A DNA stretch of 64,000 nucleotides from Thermoplasmata archaeon. GTDB taxonomy: Archaea; Thermoplasmatota; Thermoplasmata; Lutacidiplasmatales; UBA184. The notes beneath the pieces were generated by a model. That model saw nothing but the letters and a program-made list of their open reading frames with translations, did not search any database and was not told the DNA's origin. Of the stretch, positions 1 through 9,315 are shown one piece after another. The DNA lies in contig JAKAWX010000004.1 of the NCBI GenBank assembly GCA_021816865.1, positions 106,103-170,102 of the forward strand, written 5' to 3'. A program made the position numbers and the translations under genes. The stretch's first letter is position 1. Every line of letters starts with the position of its first letter.

Positions 1-825
1 GCGACCGTCGAGACCGCGGTCGAGGCGATGAAGCTGGGCGCTTTCGACTATCTCCGGAAACCGTTCCGCTCGGAGCACGTGCAGCGGATCATCGACCTGA
101 TCCAGGAGGAACGCGCGTTCTCGCACGGAGGCTTCGACGAGCGGGATCCCGTTCGGCTCGCCGAGCGGTGGGCGAAGGAGCGACGCGAGGTGCTCCTCCT
201 CGGGGCGACCCCCAAACGGCCGATCCCGGGCGTGACGGTGATCGACCTCCCGATCTCGGAAGCGTCGGTCGGCTTCCGGGAGACCATCACGACGTTCGTC
301 GAGTCGCATGCGCGGCCCGCCGTGGTCGTGGCGGGGATCGAGCGGCTCTTCCTCGCGCACCGGGCGGAAGAGATCGCGCAGATCCTTGGCGACGCGGTCG
401 GCAAGATCGAAGGCAAGGGGCCGATCGGCATCGGCTTCGACCCGACCACGCTCCCCGAGCAGTCGGTCACGATGATCCGAACCGCGGTCTCCGCGGCCCG
501 GGTCCACGGGACGCTCGGGGCGCTCGCGAACCCCCTGCGTCGCCTCATCCTCCGTCGGCTCGAGGAGGGGCCGACGTCGTTTACGGAGGTGATGAAGGCG
601 GCCGGGATCGACGATTCCCCCAAGCTCTCCTTCCACCTGAGGACCCTCCAGGAGGACGGCCTGATCGCGCACGCGGGCGAGAACTACCGCCTGAGCCCGA
701 GCGGCGAGGAGGCCGTGCGGATCCTGAAGGAGGTCGACGCGATCGGCTCCGCCGACCAGAACCGCATCCTCCTCTTCCCCGTCGGGACCCTGCCCGAACG
801 CGCGCGTCGGGACGCCGCCCGCTGA
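1..825 (+). CDS. Response regulator with C-terminal winged helix, 5'-truncated by window edge
   Basis: The frame is open from base 1, so the N-terminus with the phosphoacceptor Asp lies outside the window. The first residues match the end of a CheY-like receiver domain (GAFDYLRKPF, with the conserved Lys-Pro of beta-5). A middle part of about 100 residues resembles the DUF835-type domain seen in archaeal signalling proteins; this is a weak match by eye. The last about 80 residues form an ArsR-type winged helix (LANPLRRLILRRLEEG, then a recognition helix near KLSFHLRTLQEDGLI). The likely role is a cytoplasmic one-protein switch that couples a phosphorylation signal to DNA binding. The sensor kinase is not in view. 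Confidence 0.75.
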   Translation, partial: ATVETAVEAMKLGAFDYLRKPFRSEHVQRIIDLIQEERAFSHGGFDERDPVRLAERWAKERREVLLLGATPKRPIPGVTVIDLPISEASVGFRETITTFVESHARPAVVVAGIERLFLAHRAEEIAQILGDAVGKIEGKGPIGIGFDPTTLPEQSVTMIRTAVSAARVHGTLGALANPLRRLILRRLEEGPTSFTEVMKAAGIDDSPKLSFHLRTLQEDGLIAHAGENYRLSPSGEEAVRILKEVDAIGSADQNRILLFPVGTLPERARRDAAR

Positions 826-912
826 CGGGGGCGGTCCGCGGGCCGTGCCCCGTATCCGGCCGAGCGAGCCGTCGGCGTCGGGGGTCCCCGGTTTCCCCGA
901 GCGACCCGTGGG

Positions 913-920
913 CTTTATCT
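913..920 (+). promoter_or_regulatory. TATA-like box of the cpgS-like gene
   Basis: CTTTATCT lies 24-31 bases before the ATG at 944, the spacing expected for a leaderless archaeal transcript. Confidence 0.5.
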
Positions 921-943
921 CCCGTCCCGCCCCGTCGCTCCGT

Positions 944-2266
944 ATGGAGCGGCCGCGCGTAGTGATCATGGGGGCGGCGGGCCGGGACTTTCACAACTTC
1001 AACGTTCTCTACCGCGGAAAATCGGCCTACGATGTGGTCGCGTTCACCGCGGCCCAGATCCCGAACATCGCCGGACGCGCGTACCCGCCGTCGCTGGCGG
1101 GACCGGGGTACCCGAACGGGATCCCGATCGTCCCGGAACGGGACCTCCCCGACCTCGTGCGGCGCGAAGGGATCGACCTCGTCGTCCTGTCGTACTCCGA
1201 CCTGCCGCACCTCGAGGTAATGCACAAGGCGTCGATCGCGCTCGCGGCCGGGGCGAGTTTCCTTCTTCCCGGCCCGCGCGAGACCGAGCTGAGGTCGTCG
1301 AAACCGGTCGTCAGCATCTGCGCGGTCCGTACCGGGGCGGGCAAGAGCCCGTTGACGCGCTACGTCTCCCGCTACCTGCGCGCGCACGGCCGCCGGGTGG
1401 CGATCGTCCGCCACCCGATGCCGTACGGCGATCTCGGGGCCCAGGCGGTCCAGCGGTTCGCGACGTTGGCCGACCTTGACCGTGCCAACTGCACGATCGA
1501 GGAGCGCGAGGAGTACGAGCCGCACCTGCGCGAGGGAGCCGTCGTCTTCGCGGGCGTCGACTACGAGCCGATCCTCCGGGCGGCCGAGCGCGAGGCGGAT
1601 ATCGTTCTCTGGGACGGCGGCAACAACGACCTCCCGTTCTACGCGCCCGACCTGCACATCGTGGTCGCCGACCCTCACCGCGCAGGTCACGAGCTCTCCT
1701 ACCATCCGGGCGAGGCGAACTTCCGCAAGGCGGACGTCATCGTCATCAGCAAGACCGACTCGGCTCCGGCCGAGGGGGTCCGAGAGGTCGAGGAGAGCGC
1801 GGCCCGCGCGAATCCGAAGGCGCTCCTCCTCAAGGCCGGGCTGAGCCTTTCGGCCGCGGACCCGGAGCGGCTGCGCGGGCGACGCGTCCTGGTCGTTGAG
1901 GACGGTCCCACGCTCACCCACGGCGGGATGGCGTTCGGCGCGGCGATGCTGGTCGCCGAGGCCCACGGCGCTGTGGTCGTGGACGCCCAGCAGTCGGCGG
2001 TCGGGAGCCTCGCCGGTGTCTACCAGGAGTACCCCCACCTGAGGCGGATCCTCCCCGCGATGGGCTACGGCGCGGCGCAGGTCCGCGACCTCGAAGAGAC
2101 GATCCGCGGCTCGGCGGCCGAGCTCGTGCTCGACGGGAGCCCCGTCGACCTGAGCCGCCTCGTGCACGTTCCCCAGCCGATCGTCTCGGTCGGCTACAAT
2201 TTCGACGACCTCGGGGGCGGCGTCGCGGCGGTGCTCGACCGCTTCCTCGCGGACCACCCGCTCTGA
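944..2266 (+). CDS. Cyclic 2,3-diphosphoglycerate synthetase-like P-loop GTPase
   Basis: This 440-residue cytoplasmic protein belongs to the COG2403 family of predicted GTPases that includes cyclic 2,3-diphosphoglycerate synthetase. An N-terminal Rossmann-like part begins RVVIMGAAGRDFHNFN. A P-loop follows near residue 130 (VRTGAGKSPLTRYVSR), then the family motif WDGGNNDLPFY and an NKxD-like ISKTDSA. In methanogens the synthetase makes the thermoprotectant cyclic 2,3-DPG, but many homologues outside them have no proven product, so the substrate is open. I chose the ATG at 944 over an in-frame upstream start at 845 because a TATA-like box sits at 913-920 and the family alignment starts here. 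The gene is monocistronic. Confidence 0.8.
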   Translation: MERPRVVIMGAAGRDFHNFNVLYRGKSAYDVVAFTAAQIPNIAGRAYPPSLAGPGYPNGIPIVPERDLPDLVRREGIDLVVLSYSDLPHLEVMHKASIALAAGASFLLPGPRETELRSSKPVVSICAVRTGAGKSPLTRYVSRYLRAHGRRVAIVRHPMPYGDLGAQAVQRFATLADLDRANCTIEEREEYEPHLREGAVVFAGVDYEPILRAAEREADIVLWDGGNNDLPFYAPDLHIVVADPHRAGHELSYHPGEANFRKADVIVISKTDSAPAEGVREVEESAARANPKALLLKAGLSLSAADPERLRGRRVLVVEDGPTLTHGGMAFGAAMLVAEAHGAVVVDAQQSAVGSLAGVYQEYPHLRRILPAMGYGAAQVRDLEETIRGSAAELVLDGSPVDLSRLVHVPQPIVSVGYNFDDLGGGVAAVLDRFLADHPL

Positions 2267-2326
2267 GCCCGCCCACAGGCTTCCGGTCCGGAAACCCGGC
2301 TCCGTGCCGGCAGTATCTCATCGGGG

Positions 2327-3661
2327 TTGCGTCGCTCGCGGCCCTCCGAGTTTCCCGCCGGCGGGAGTCGGACAGCAAGACCGTTCGGCGCCGGCCAAGC
2401 GAGTCGTAAGGAGGCCGTGACGGCGTACGAGCGGACCGGGAACCTCCGGGAGGCGGGCAACCTCCATCGCAAGATCGCGCACGGGATGCGGGACGACCCC
2501 GCGTCGGCCCGACACCACTGGGAGGAAGCGCGTCGCCTCCTCGGGGCCGGCCCCGAGACCCCCGAGCTGGCCCGCCTCTATACCACGATCGCCGGGTACC
2601 GCTACGAGGACGGCGATGCTCCCGGAGCGGTCGAGCTGTATGGGCGCGCGGCGGAGGTCGCCCGACGTGTCGAGGACCCGGTGACCCAGGTCTCGGCCCT
2701 GATCGTGCTCTCGGGCGTGCGACCGGTGCGCGATGAGGAACGAATGTTCGAGGACCTTCGGGAAGCGGTCGACCTCGCCGAGCGTCGGGAACTCAGTGAC
2801 CTGATCCCCAACCTCTACCTGGTGCTGGCACTGGCCCGCCTGCACGTCCGGGGCGACGGTCCGGGGGCTGAGCAGGCACTCGCCGCGGCGCTCGCCGCCG
2901 CCCGTCGGGCGCAGGACGTCTACTCGGAACGAGCGATCGAAGGGAACCTCGTCAGCTACGTCGCTTGGCGCCTCGGGGAGTACGAGCTGGCCCTCCGGAC
3001 GGTCGCGGCCCACGCCCAGTACGCGGCCGGGGACCCCCGCAAGCTCGAACCGACCGCGATGCTGGTCGACGCGGAGATCGCGCTCACTCGGGGAGATTGG
3101 GACCGCGTGACCCAGGACCTCGAGGAGGCGGGAGCGTTGCTCGAGGGCGCCCGGGACTGGAGCGAGCGGGTCCAACTTTGGAACTTGCGAGCCCGCGTCG
3201 AGTTGCGCCGGGGGCGCCTATCTCGCGCGCGGGACGCGCTCCGGGAGGCCCGGGGGCTCGCCAACCGGGCCGGGACCCCCGCGCTGATGGCGGCTCTCTA
3301 CGCGGAGACCCTGCTCCTCGATGTCGAAGCCGCGACGAGGGCCGGCGAGGCCGAGGCAGCACGGGAGGCGTTGGCCGCGCTCGCGTCCCTCGGCGACGAC
3401 TCCGGGCAGCCCACGATCCGGGCGTACTCGGCGCGGGGCCGGGGGTTGTACCTCGCGTCGACGGGCGACCTCTCGGGCGCGATCGCCGCTCTCGAGGAGG
3501 CGAGTTCGCTCTGGGAACGGGTCGGGTGGAAGTACGAGCTTTCCCAGAGTCAGCTCCGCCTCGCCGAGCTCTACCGCGCCGCGGGCTCCTCGTCGACGGC
3601 CGACCTCCTCGAAAGTACCGCTCGCTCCTATCTCGGGCGGATCCGGGCGACCCTCCCGTGA
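2327..3661 (+). CDS. TPR repeat protein, possibly lacking its N-terminal part
   Basis: This 444-residue protein consists almost entirely of helical tetratricopeptide-type repeats (for example GDAPGAVELYGRAAEVARR and TGDLSGAIAALEEASSLWER), a scaffold for protein contacts. No enzymatic domain, signal peptide or membrane segment is seen. The frame opens with TTG at 2327, and a second in-frame start, GTG at 2417, directly follows AAGGAGG with too short a spacing. The first repeat begins almost at once (AYERTGNLREAGNLHRKIA), as in the C-terminal half of larger MalT/AfsR-like ATPase-TPR regulators. The gene may therefore be a stand-alone TPR protein or the remnant of a longer one. Confidence 0.55.
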   Translation: MRRSRPSEFPAGGSRTARPFGAGQASRKEAVTAYERTGNLREAGNLHRKIAHGMRDDPASARHHWEEARRLLGAGPETPELARLYTTIAGYRYEDGDAPGAVELYGRAAEVARRVEDPVTQVSALIVLSGVRPVRDEERMFEDLREAVDLAERRELSDLIPNLYLVLALARLHVRGDGPGAEQALAAALAAARRAQDVYSERAIEGNLVSYVAWRLGEYELALRTVAAHAQYAAGDPRKLEPTAMLVDAEIALTRGDWDRVTQDLEEAGALLEGARDWSERVQLWNLRARVELRRGRLSRARDALREARGLANRAGTPALMAALYAETLLLDVEAATRAGEAEAAREALAALASLGDDSGQPTIRAYSARGRGLYLASTGDLSGAIAALEEASSLWERVGWKYELSQSQLRLAELYRAAGSSSTADLLESTARSYLGRIRATLP

Positions 3662-3709
3662 CGCACGGTCGTCCGGCGGACGGATTGAGGCCGACGGAGA
3701 TCGTCCGGG

Positions 3710-4450
3710 CTAGATCTGGAAGTGGTCCCCGTCCTCCACGACCACGGAGTCCGGGAAGATCCGGCGGGCTTCCGCCGCGATCGCGGTTTCCGAGCCGGGC
3801 TTGTCGCCCACGTGGTTGATCCAGAGCCGGCGGGCCCCCATCGACGCCGCGGTCTCCGCCGCTTGAGCGCCGGTGCTGTGGCCGAACTCGCGCGCGAGCG
3901 CGGCGTACGTCTCGGAGTACGTGGCCTCATGGACAACGACGTCGGCCCGCACGTCCCGCGCCGCGGACGGTTCGCGCGTGTCCCCGGAGTAGAACGCCGT
4001 GACATCCCCCGAGGAGAGGAGGTAGCCGTTGTTGACGACGGTGTGGTCGAGCGGAACGGAACGGACGCTCCACCCGGCGATCTCGACGTGGACGTCCTCC
4101 GACTCGACCAGGCGGAACGGGTAGAGCTCGGCGGGCTCGACAACGGTGCCGTTCGCGGCGAAGACCGCCCGGAGGATCGCTCCGAGCCCGGGGGGCGAGA
4201 CGACGGTGAGAGGCCGCGTCCGCCCCGAGATCAGCGTGTGCAGGAGGAAATCGAACAGGCCCGCAACGTGGTCGGAGTGCAGGTGCGACAGGAGAACGCC
4301 GTCGACCTCCCCGAAACGTCCGAGGTCGTAGAGGCGGCCCGTGGCTCCCGCCCCGCAGTCGAGGAGGATCGAATCGAAGAGGGTGCTGCACGGCCCCCGC
4401 CGGGACCCGCGGAAGTTGCCGGCGCCGGTGCCGAGGAAGTCGACTCGCAT
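3710..4450 (-). CDS. RNase Z-like metallo-beta-lactamase-fold hydrolase
   Basis: This protein of about 246 residues has the metal-binding HLHSDHVAG motif. It also has the hallmarks of the RNase Z group: SGDTREP, HEATYSE and the HSTGAQAAETA segment. RNase Z cuts the 3' trailer from pre-tRNA, but the protein is shorter than most bona fide RNase Z enzymes (about 300 residues) and could act on another phosphodiester. I chose the ATG at 4450 because the family start (MRVDFLGTGAG) is there; the frame stays open upstream to 4618 without family similarity. The 3' end faces the TPR gene with a 48-base gap. Confidence 0.75.
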   Translation of the reverse strand: MRVDFLGTGAGNFRGSRRGPCSTLFDSILLDCGAGATGRLYDLGRFGEVDGVLLSHLHSDHVAGLFDFLLHTLISGRTRPLTVVSPPGLGAILRAVFAANGTVVEPAELYPFRLVESEDVHVEIAGWSVRSVPLDHTVVNNGYLLSSGDVTAFYSGDTREPSAARDVRADVVVHEATYSETYAALAREFGHSTGAQAAETAASMGARRLWINHVGDKPGSETAIAAEARRIFPDSVVVEDGDHFQI

Positions 4451-4955
4451 CGGGGCGTTCCCGGGCGCGCCGAGAAGGTGGCAAGGAGATAAGGGCCGTC
4501 GGGCACGGGAGGCCGAACGAGGGGGCCCGTCCGCCAAATCGAGACGGTCGGGAGGGCTCCGGCCCACCCGACAAGCCCCAACCGAGGGTCGGTTCGGGGC
4601 CTCACTTCGCCGCTGCAAGCTGCCCGGTTACGGCACAGCGTCCGCGCGTCGAGGCAGACGAGCCCTCCCCTTATTTCGTGATCTGTCTCGGACTCGGGGA
4701 AGAGGAAGCCGCCCGACCGTCCCCTTTGGAGGAAGGCGATCCTACCCCTTCGCGAGTTCTCCCGAGGACACCCCTGGTCTCGGTCGAGTCCGACGCCCTC
4801 GTTGCGGGGGTCTGCGGACCGGCCCGGGGGCGAACCCGACCGGTCGTCTCGAATCCGGCGGTGTGGACGCGGCCCCGGGTCCGTTCACCGCCGGAAACCC
4901 GGCCGTGGGGCGGGGCGGAGGACCTCTTAGGGTCAGGGTGAGTGCCGTGATCGCG

Positions 4956-6206
4956 ATGACCTCCGCTCCGATCCGCACCTCCCTCCAGGCGGCGCGACGG
5001 CTGGCGGTCACCAAACAGCATCTGTCTGGTGGGCGCCCACGCCGAGCCACGGCCGAACGCATCGTGGAGTCCGTTCGAGACCTGCCGTACGTTCAGTGGG
5101 ATCCGGTCAGCGTCGTGGCCCCCTCCCATATCCTCTCGCTCTGGGCTCGAGTCGGGGCGTTTCGGCGGGCAGACTTCGACCGGCTGCTCTGGGCCGAGAG
5201 GCGCCTCCTCCAGCATTGGATTCCCTTCGCCAGCGTCGTCGCGACCGAGGACTACCCCATCTACGCGTCCCTCATGCGACGGTATCCGGATTCCCTTTCC
5301 GACTCTTGGGGAACGCAACGCGCCCGGGCCCGAGCGTTCCTGGCCAAGCACGGGGACCTTCGCAAGAGCGTCCTCGCAGAACTCCGGAGCGGTCCGCTCC
5401 AGCTGAACCAGTTCAAAGACCACGCGGGGACCAAGAGGGACTCGGCGGACTGGCAACCCTCGAGCGCGGTCTCCGAGATGCTCTGGCACCTTCTCATGTC
5501 CGGCCAGGCGATGGTCGTTGGTCACGACGGGAACCAGAACCTATGGGGGCTGCCCGACGCCTTCCTTCCCTCCTGGGTCGACCGAACGGTGCTCTCCGAG
5601 GAGGCGGCCGACCGGGAAGCGGCCGAGCGGGCACTCCGGGGACTCGGGGTGGCGACCGCGCAGGAGATCCACTACTACTTCGTTCGGGGCTGCTGCCGAG
5701 ACATTCGATCGACCCTGCAGACCTTAGTGGCGGACTCCCGGATCCGCCGGGTGGTGGTCGAGGGGCTGCCCGGGCGCGACGAACGCTTCGTCCATGCGGA
5801 CGACGTGGCCCTGCTCGAAGACCTGGCGACGGACAACTTCTCGCCGCGGGTCGCCGTGCTTCCCCCGTTCGACAACATGGTCTCGAGCCCGGCCCGGGGC
5901 AAGCGGTTGTTCGGCTTCGACTACGTCCGCGAGCAGTTCCTTCCGAAGGCGAAGCGTCGGTTCGGACTGTGGGTCCTTCCGGTTCTTCGGGGCGAGGAGT
6001 TCGTCGGGCGCGCGGACGCCCGCCTGGACAAGGAGAAGCGACGCCTCCAGATCCTCGCGCTCTTCGCCGAGCCCGGCGCACCGACGGCGCGAGCTGTCGG
6101 CACGGAGATCCGGGAGGAGCTCGATCGCCTCGCGGCGTTCCTGGGAGCCGACTCGGTGGCGTTCAGCGCAAGAGTGCCCTCGATGTGGAAGGGCGGCCTC
6201 TGCTAG
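4956..6206 (+). CDS. AlkZ/YcaQ-family winged-helix DNA glycosylase
   Basis: This 416-residue protein belongs to the HTH_42 (YcaQ/AlkZ) family, which removes alkylated bases and unhooks interstrand crosslinks. The family catalytic QxD motif is present near residue 47 (YVQWDPV), followed by several winged-helix-like units and the conserved LPPFDNMV segment. The ATG at 4956 begins MTSAPIRTSLQAARRLA; the GTG at 4947 is also possible, and the frame is open far upstream without similarity. It is transcribed alone. The biochemical activity is inferred from the intact QxD motif. Confidence 0.75.
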   Translation: MTSAPIRTSLQAARRLAVTKQHLSGGRPRRATAERIVESVRDLPYVQWDPVSVVAPSHILSLWARVGAFRRADFDRLLWAERRLLQHWIPFASVVATEDYPIYASLMRRYPDSLSDSWGTQRARARAFLAKHGDLRKSVLAELRSGPLQLNQFKDHAGTKRDSADWQPSSAVSEMLWHLLMSGQAMVVGHDGNQNLWGLPDAFLPSWVDRTVLSEEAADREAAERALRGLGVATAQEIHYYFVRGCCRDIRSTLQTLVADSRIRRVVVEGLPGRDERFVHADDVALLEDLATDNFSPRVAVLPPFDNMVSSPARGKRLFGFDYVREQFLPKAKRRFGLWVLPVLRGEEFVGRADARLDKEKRRLQILALFAEPGAPTARAVGTEIREELDRLAAFLGADSVAFSARVPSMWKGGLC

Positions 6207-6695
6207 CGTCGGCCACCCCGTAGCCGTCGACCAGAAACCCCCGACCCTCCGCGGACGGGTCGATGCTCCCCTCGGCGACGCCGCGTATGCGGGCCCACGG
6301 AACGTTACGTAGGTCGCCGAACGGGGTGGGGAACCGTTCTTTCCTCCGAGGTTCCGATGGACGGCCCGTTCGAAAGGTCGCTCCGCCGGGCGGAGGACGA
6401 TCCTCCACTACCGTCACCACCCTCAGGTGTTCCGCGAGGAGTATCGGTTCCAGGCGTAAGTCGAAGGGGCTTTCCCCGCGATCATACGGCACCAGGGGCC
6501 ATTCCCGCGTGCCCGGAACTCGGTGATGCAGCGACGCGAGGCCCGGGGGAGAACGATCGCGCGGATCGTCGATCTACTGGCGAGGTCCCGAGCGGACCAA
6601 AGGGCGGTGAGAATCGTGGGACCCAACTGCGACCGACGAAACCGCGTTATAGTTGGACGGGATGGCTCGACAGGTATCGACGCGAGGGTCAGGCG
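6207..6695. other. Intergenic region without a recognised gene
   Basis: This 489-base stretch has short open frames on both strands, none with a recognisable domain. The longest leftward one starts at 6492 and has no promoter or family match. A TATA-like CGTTATAGTT near 6643-6652 precedes the VOC gene. The region may hold decayed sequence; I see no RNA gene. Confidence 0.4.
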
Positions 6696-7097
6696 TTGGC
6701 GATCGACCACGTGAACGCATTCGCGTTGACCGTGCGTGACGTCAAGCGGTGCGCCGATTTCTATCGCGACAAGCTGGGGCTGAAGCTGGCGGAACTCTCG
6801 GACGATTTCGCGTACCTGAAGTTCGGCGACAAAGGCGGGCCCGGCCTCGCGCTGGTCTCCGCCAAGGGCCTGGCTCGGGAGATTCCCAAAGAGCGTGTTC
6901 GACCGGAGGAGAGCCCCTTCCAGCGGAACTACTTCGCGGTCTTTCTGGACGACGCGGACCGTGCGTATGACGAGCTCCGGGAGAAAGGGGTCCGGTTCCT
7001 GCAGCCACCGGCCACCCGACCGGACGGGCAGCGATTCGCGTTTTTCGAGGACCCCGAAGGGAACCTCTGGGAGATCTCGCACTTTGCGAAGAAGTAG
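6696..7097 (+). CDS. VOC-family (glyoxalase/bleomycin-resistance fold) protein
   Basis: This protein of about 133 residues has one vicinal-oxygen-chelate domain made of two beta-alpha-beta-beta-beta units. The first is around DHVNAFALTVRDVKRCADFY and the second around FQRNYFAVFLDDADRAYDEL, and it ends in the typical FFEDPEGNLWEI strand with a metal-ligand Glu. Such domains bind a metal and act as lyases, dioxygenases or drug-binding proteins; the substrate cannot be told. I used the TTG at 6696 because the domain starts there; a GTG at 6711 is the alternative. The gene lies 38 bases before the DinB-like gene and may share its transcript. Confidence 0.75.
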   Translation: MAIDHVNAFALTVRDVKRCADFYRDKLGLKLAELSDDFAYLKFGDKGGPGLALVSAKGLAREIPKERVRPEESPFQRNYFAVFLDDADRAYDELREKGVRFLQPPATRPDGQRFAFFEDPEGNLWEISHFAKK

Positions 7098-7135
7098 AGC
7101 GGGCCGCATCTAGGGTCGGCAGGAAGGAACCCACT

Positions 7136-7699
7136 TTGGCGGGTCGAAGAGCTCGGTCATCCAGCCCGAGGAGGAAGCGCGCGCCTCGGACGATCGGCGA
7201 AGCCGACTTGGCGAGGGCCTGGATCGAGTGGCTCGAGGAAACTCGACGGGGCTACCTGGAGAAACTGCTCGAGTTGGCACCGGAGGAGCGCCTCAGGGAC
7301 CGAGGCGCGTCCTTCCCTTCGATCCAGGACATCTTCCTCCATATCCTCGACAACAACGTTTGGTGGTTCGAGAGCGTGCCCAAAGATCGCCAGGAAACGC
7401 ATCCCGAGGTGAAGGGCGCCTTGTCCCCGGCCGAGATCCGAAGGGTGGTGGGACGCATCGCCCGGACCAATCGGGCCCTCGCGAGGTCGCTGACCCCGGC
7501 CCGACTCGACCGGAGTTTTGTGATCCGAGGAGTCCAGGGGAACGGAAAGCCCTTCGAAATGCGAGCGAACCTTCGGACCATCATCTGGCACATGGTGGAG
7601 GAAGAGCTCCAGCACCGGGGCGAGATGAACGCTCTCTTCTGGCAGATGGACACGGACGCTCCGACGCGCGCCTGGTTCAGCAGCTCGTTGGCCGAGTGA
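7136..7699 (+). CDS. DinB/YfiT-like four-helix metal-binding protein
   Basis: This 187-residue protein has a four-helix-bundle DinB-type fold. The three expected metal-ligand histidines are visible in HILDNNVWW and HMVEEELQHRGE. The family includes thiol-dependent transferases and stress proteins of unknown substrate. The start is TTG at 7136, preceded by AGGAAGGA about 9 bases upstream. The first about 20 residues are a basic, probably disordered extension. The gene follows a VOC protein, a common pairing for small-molecule detoxification genes. Confidence 0.7.
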   Translation: MAGRRARSSSPRRKRAPRTIGEADLARAWIEWLEETRRGYLEKLLELAPEERLRDRGASFPSIQDIFLHILDNNVWWFESVPKDRQETHPEVKGALSPAEIRRVVGRIARTNRALARSLTPARLDRSFVIRGVQGNGKPFEMRANLRTIIWHMVEEELQHRGEMNALFWQMDTDAPTRAWFSSSLAE

Positions 7700-7986
7700 A
7701 ATCTGCGTACCCCCTCCGTACAGCTAGTCGGGCAACGTTGGCCCGGTGGTTACGCCCGGCCCCTACCCGAAGCATTCGGACACGCTCTAAGGACGCGCGA
7801 GGGCGGACCGTCGGCCACCATATGGGCCTAGCATAATCGGTCCCGAACCAAGCTAACGGCCCCGAGGGGGGTCTCCTTCCCGGACTTAGCCCCTGCGGTG
7901 ATTCGCAACTCGCGCCAGAGGGAGCGCGGCTCTTCTCAAGGTCGAGGGGGGATCGATCGGGTGAGGTTGGTGACGTCTCGAGCCCA

Positions 7987-9216
7987 TCAGGGGAAGATCG
8001 GAGGGCTGGTTTGGAGAGGGCGTGGGGCGGCGGCGCCGGTGAGATCGGGCTCCATCGCCGGGTCGGAAGTGAAGAGCTCCCGCGCGCGCTCCGGGCTTCG
8101 GAAAGCCGGGAACATTCGGAGCACCCCCACCGATCCGAAGGCGAGGACGACGACCACGGAGATGAACAGGGAGTACCACTGATCGCTGATGATTCCCAGA
8201 GCGAGCGTGAGCGTCAAGATCACCGTGGCACTCGTCAGCCGAGTGTTCATCAGCACCGCCACGGGCCCGGCGCGCTCGCGCCCCATGAACTTCCGGGCCG
8301 TCGGGAATACTGCGGCGAACTTGAGGGCGCTCGCGGCTGCGATGATCACGAGGAGGACCACAATGTTGGCGGCGACGAACCCGATATCGACCTTGAGACC
8401 GACCGCCAGGAAGTACAGGGGAATGAAGATCGCGAAGGAAATCTGACGGATGTTGCGCAAGAACTCCTCCCCAACGAACTGCGAAAACAGCAGTCCCAAT
8501 AGAAAGACGAAGAGGATGCCCGGGACACCGACTAGGGCGGAGAGGAGCGCGAGGACCGCGAGGGAGAAGAACAGGGAGCGGGCGCTGATGTTCGTGAACA
8601 GCGCGCTCGGTGACTGCCGCGCCACGGCTTTCGATAGGTAGGGGAGGAGTATCGCCGCCGCGGCGAGAGCCCCGAGGATCCCGAGATTGAAGAGCAAGCC
8701 GGGCGTAGTAAGGAAGGTGGTCGTCGTGACGGTGAAGTCCTCAACCAAATTGACCGAGAGTGTGGCCGCCAGAACGAGGCGGCCGAACGGGAGGTTCGCG
8801 AGGTCGTACTGCTGAAGTGTCGTATAGACAATCGAAATGGAAGTGTCGGCGAGCGCGGTCGCCCCAATCACGCTGACCAGGAGCGGGGCATGGATTCCGT
8901 AGTAGAGGAGAACGTACAGCCCGGCGAATGGGACAAGGAAACCGCCGAATCCCAGGACGAACGCCCTTCGGAAGTTCGTGCGAAGGAATCCGAGGTTGGT
9001 CTCAAGCCCCGCCAGAAAGACGATCAGCAGGCTTCCAAAGGTGAGGAGCGAATCCGTCCCCGTGGGGAGAGTGAAGCGGAAGAGGGAGACGAGGGCGATT
9101 CCCGCGACGATTTCGAGCGCCGTGATCGGCAACTGAGTCCATCGGGCCACGACTGCGGTGGCGACCACCGTTCCCAGGACGACCACGAGGTCCAGGTCGA
9201 ACGTATTCAGTGCCAT
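7987..9216 (-). CDS. CPA2-type cation/proton antiporter
   Basis: This 409-residue integral membrane protein has about 11-12 hydrophobic segments and the layout of the Na+/H+ exchanger (monovalent cation:proton antiporter-2) family. It starts MALNTFDLDLVVVLG and includes the ion-site region ATALADTSISIV and NLVEDFTVT. There is no TrkA-N domain, and the C-terminal about 30 residues are soluble. It probably exchanges Na+ or K+ for H+ across the cytoplasmic membrane. A TATA-like box lies at 9243-9252, 27-36 bases before the ATG. The gene is transcribed alone, and the 287 bases beyond its 3' end hold no recognised gene. Confidence 0.85.
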   Translation of the reverse strand: MALNTFDLDLVVVLGTVVATAVVARWTQLPITALEIVAGIALVSLFRFTLPTGTDSLLTFGSLLIVFLAGLETNLGFLRTNFRRAFVLGFGGFLVPFAGLYVLLYYGIHAPLLVSVIGATALADTSISIVYTTLQQYDLANLPFGRLVLAATLSVNLVEDFTVTTTTFLTTPGLLFNLGILGALAAAAILLPYLSKAVARQSPSALFTNISARSLFFSLAVLALLSALVGVPGILFVFLLGLLFSQFVGEEFLRNIRQISFAIFIPLYFLAVGLKVDIGFVAANIVVLLVIIAAASALKFAAVFPTARKFMGRERAGPVAVLMNTRLTSATVILTLTLALGIISDQWYSLFISVVVVLAFGSVGVLRMFPAFRSPERARELFTSDPAMEPDLTGAAAPRPLQTSPPIFP

Positions 9217-9242
9217 CGTGCGGGTTTATGCGTATGCGTACG

Positions 9243-9252
9243 GATTATAACC
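9243..9252 (-). promoter_or_regulatory. TATA-like box of the CPA2 antiporter
   Basis: On the minus strand this reads GGTTATAATC and lies 27-36 bases before the ATG at 9216. Confidence 0.5.
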
Positions 9253-9315
9253 TTAGCGGTTGTGAGGCCCCGCGGTTCCATGGGTCGGGCCCTTCCGGGG
9301 GACGGCTGCCTACCG

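Noticed and set aside
581..2257. Long leftward open frame of 558 codons opposite the cpgS-like gene
   Set aside because: Composition is Arg/Asp/Gly-rich with no domain, and the plus-strand gene has clear motifs and a promoter. High GC leaves few stops on the opposite strand.
6163..6492. 109-codon leftward frame after the AlkZ-like gene
   Set aside because: It has no promoter, no domain and an irregular composition, and it overlaps the end of the AlkZ-like gene.
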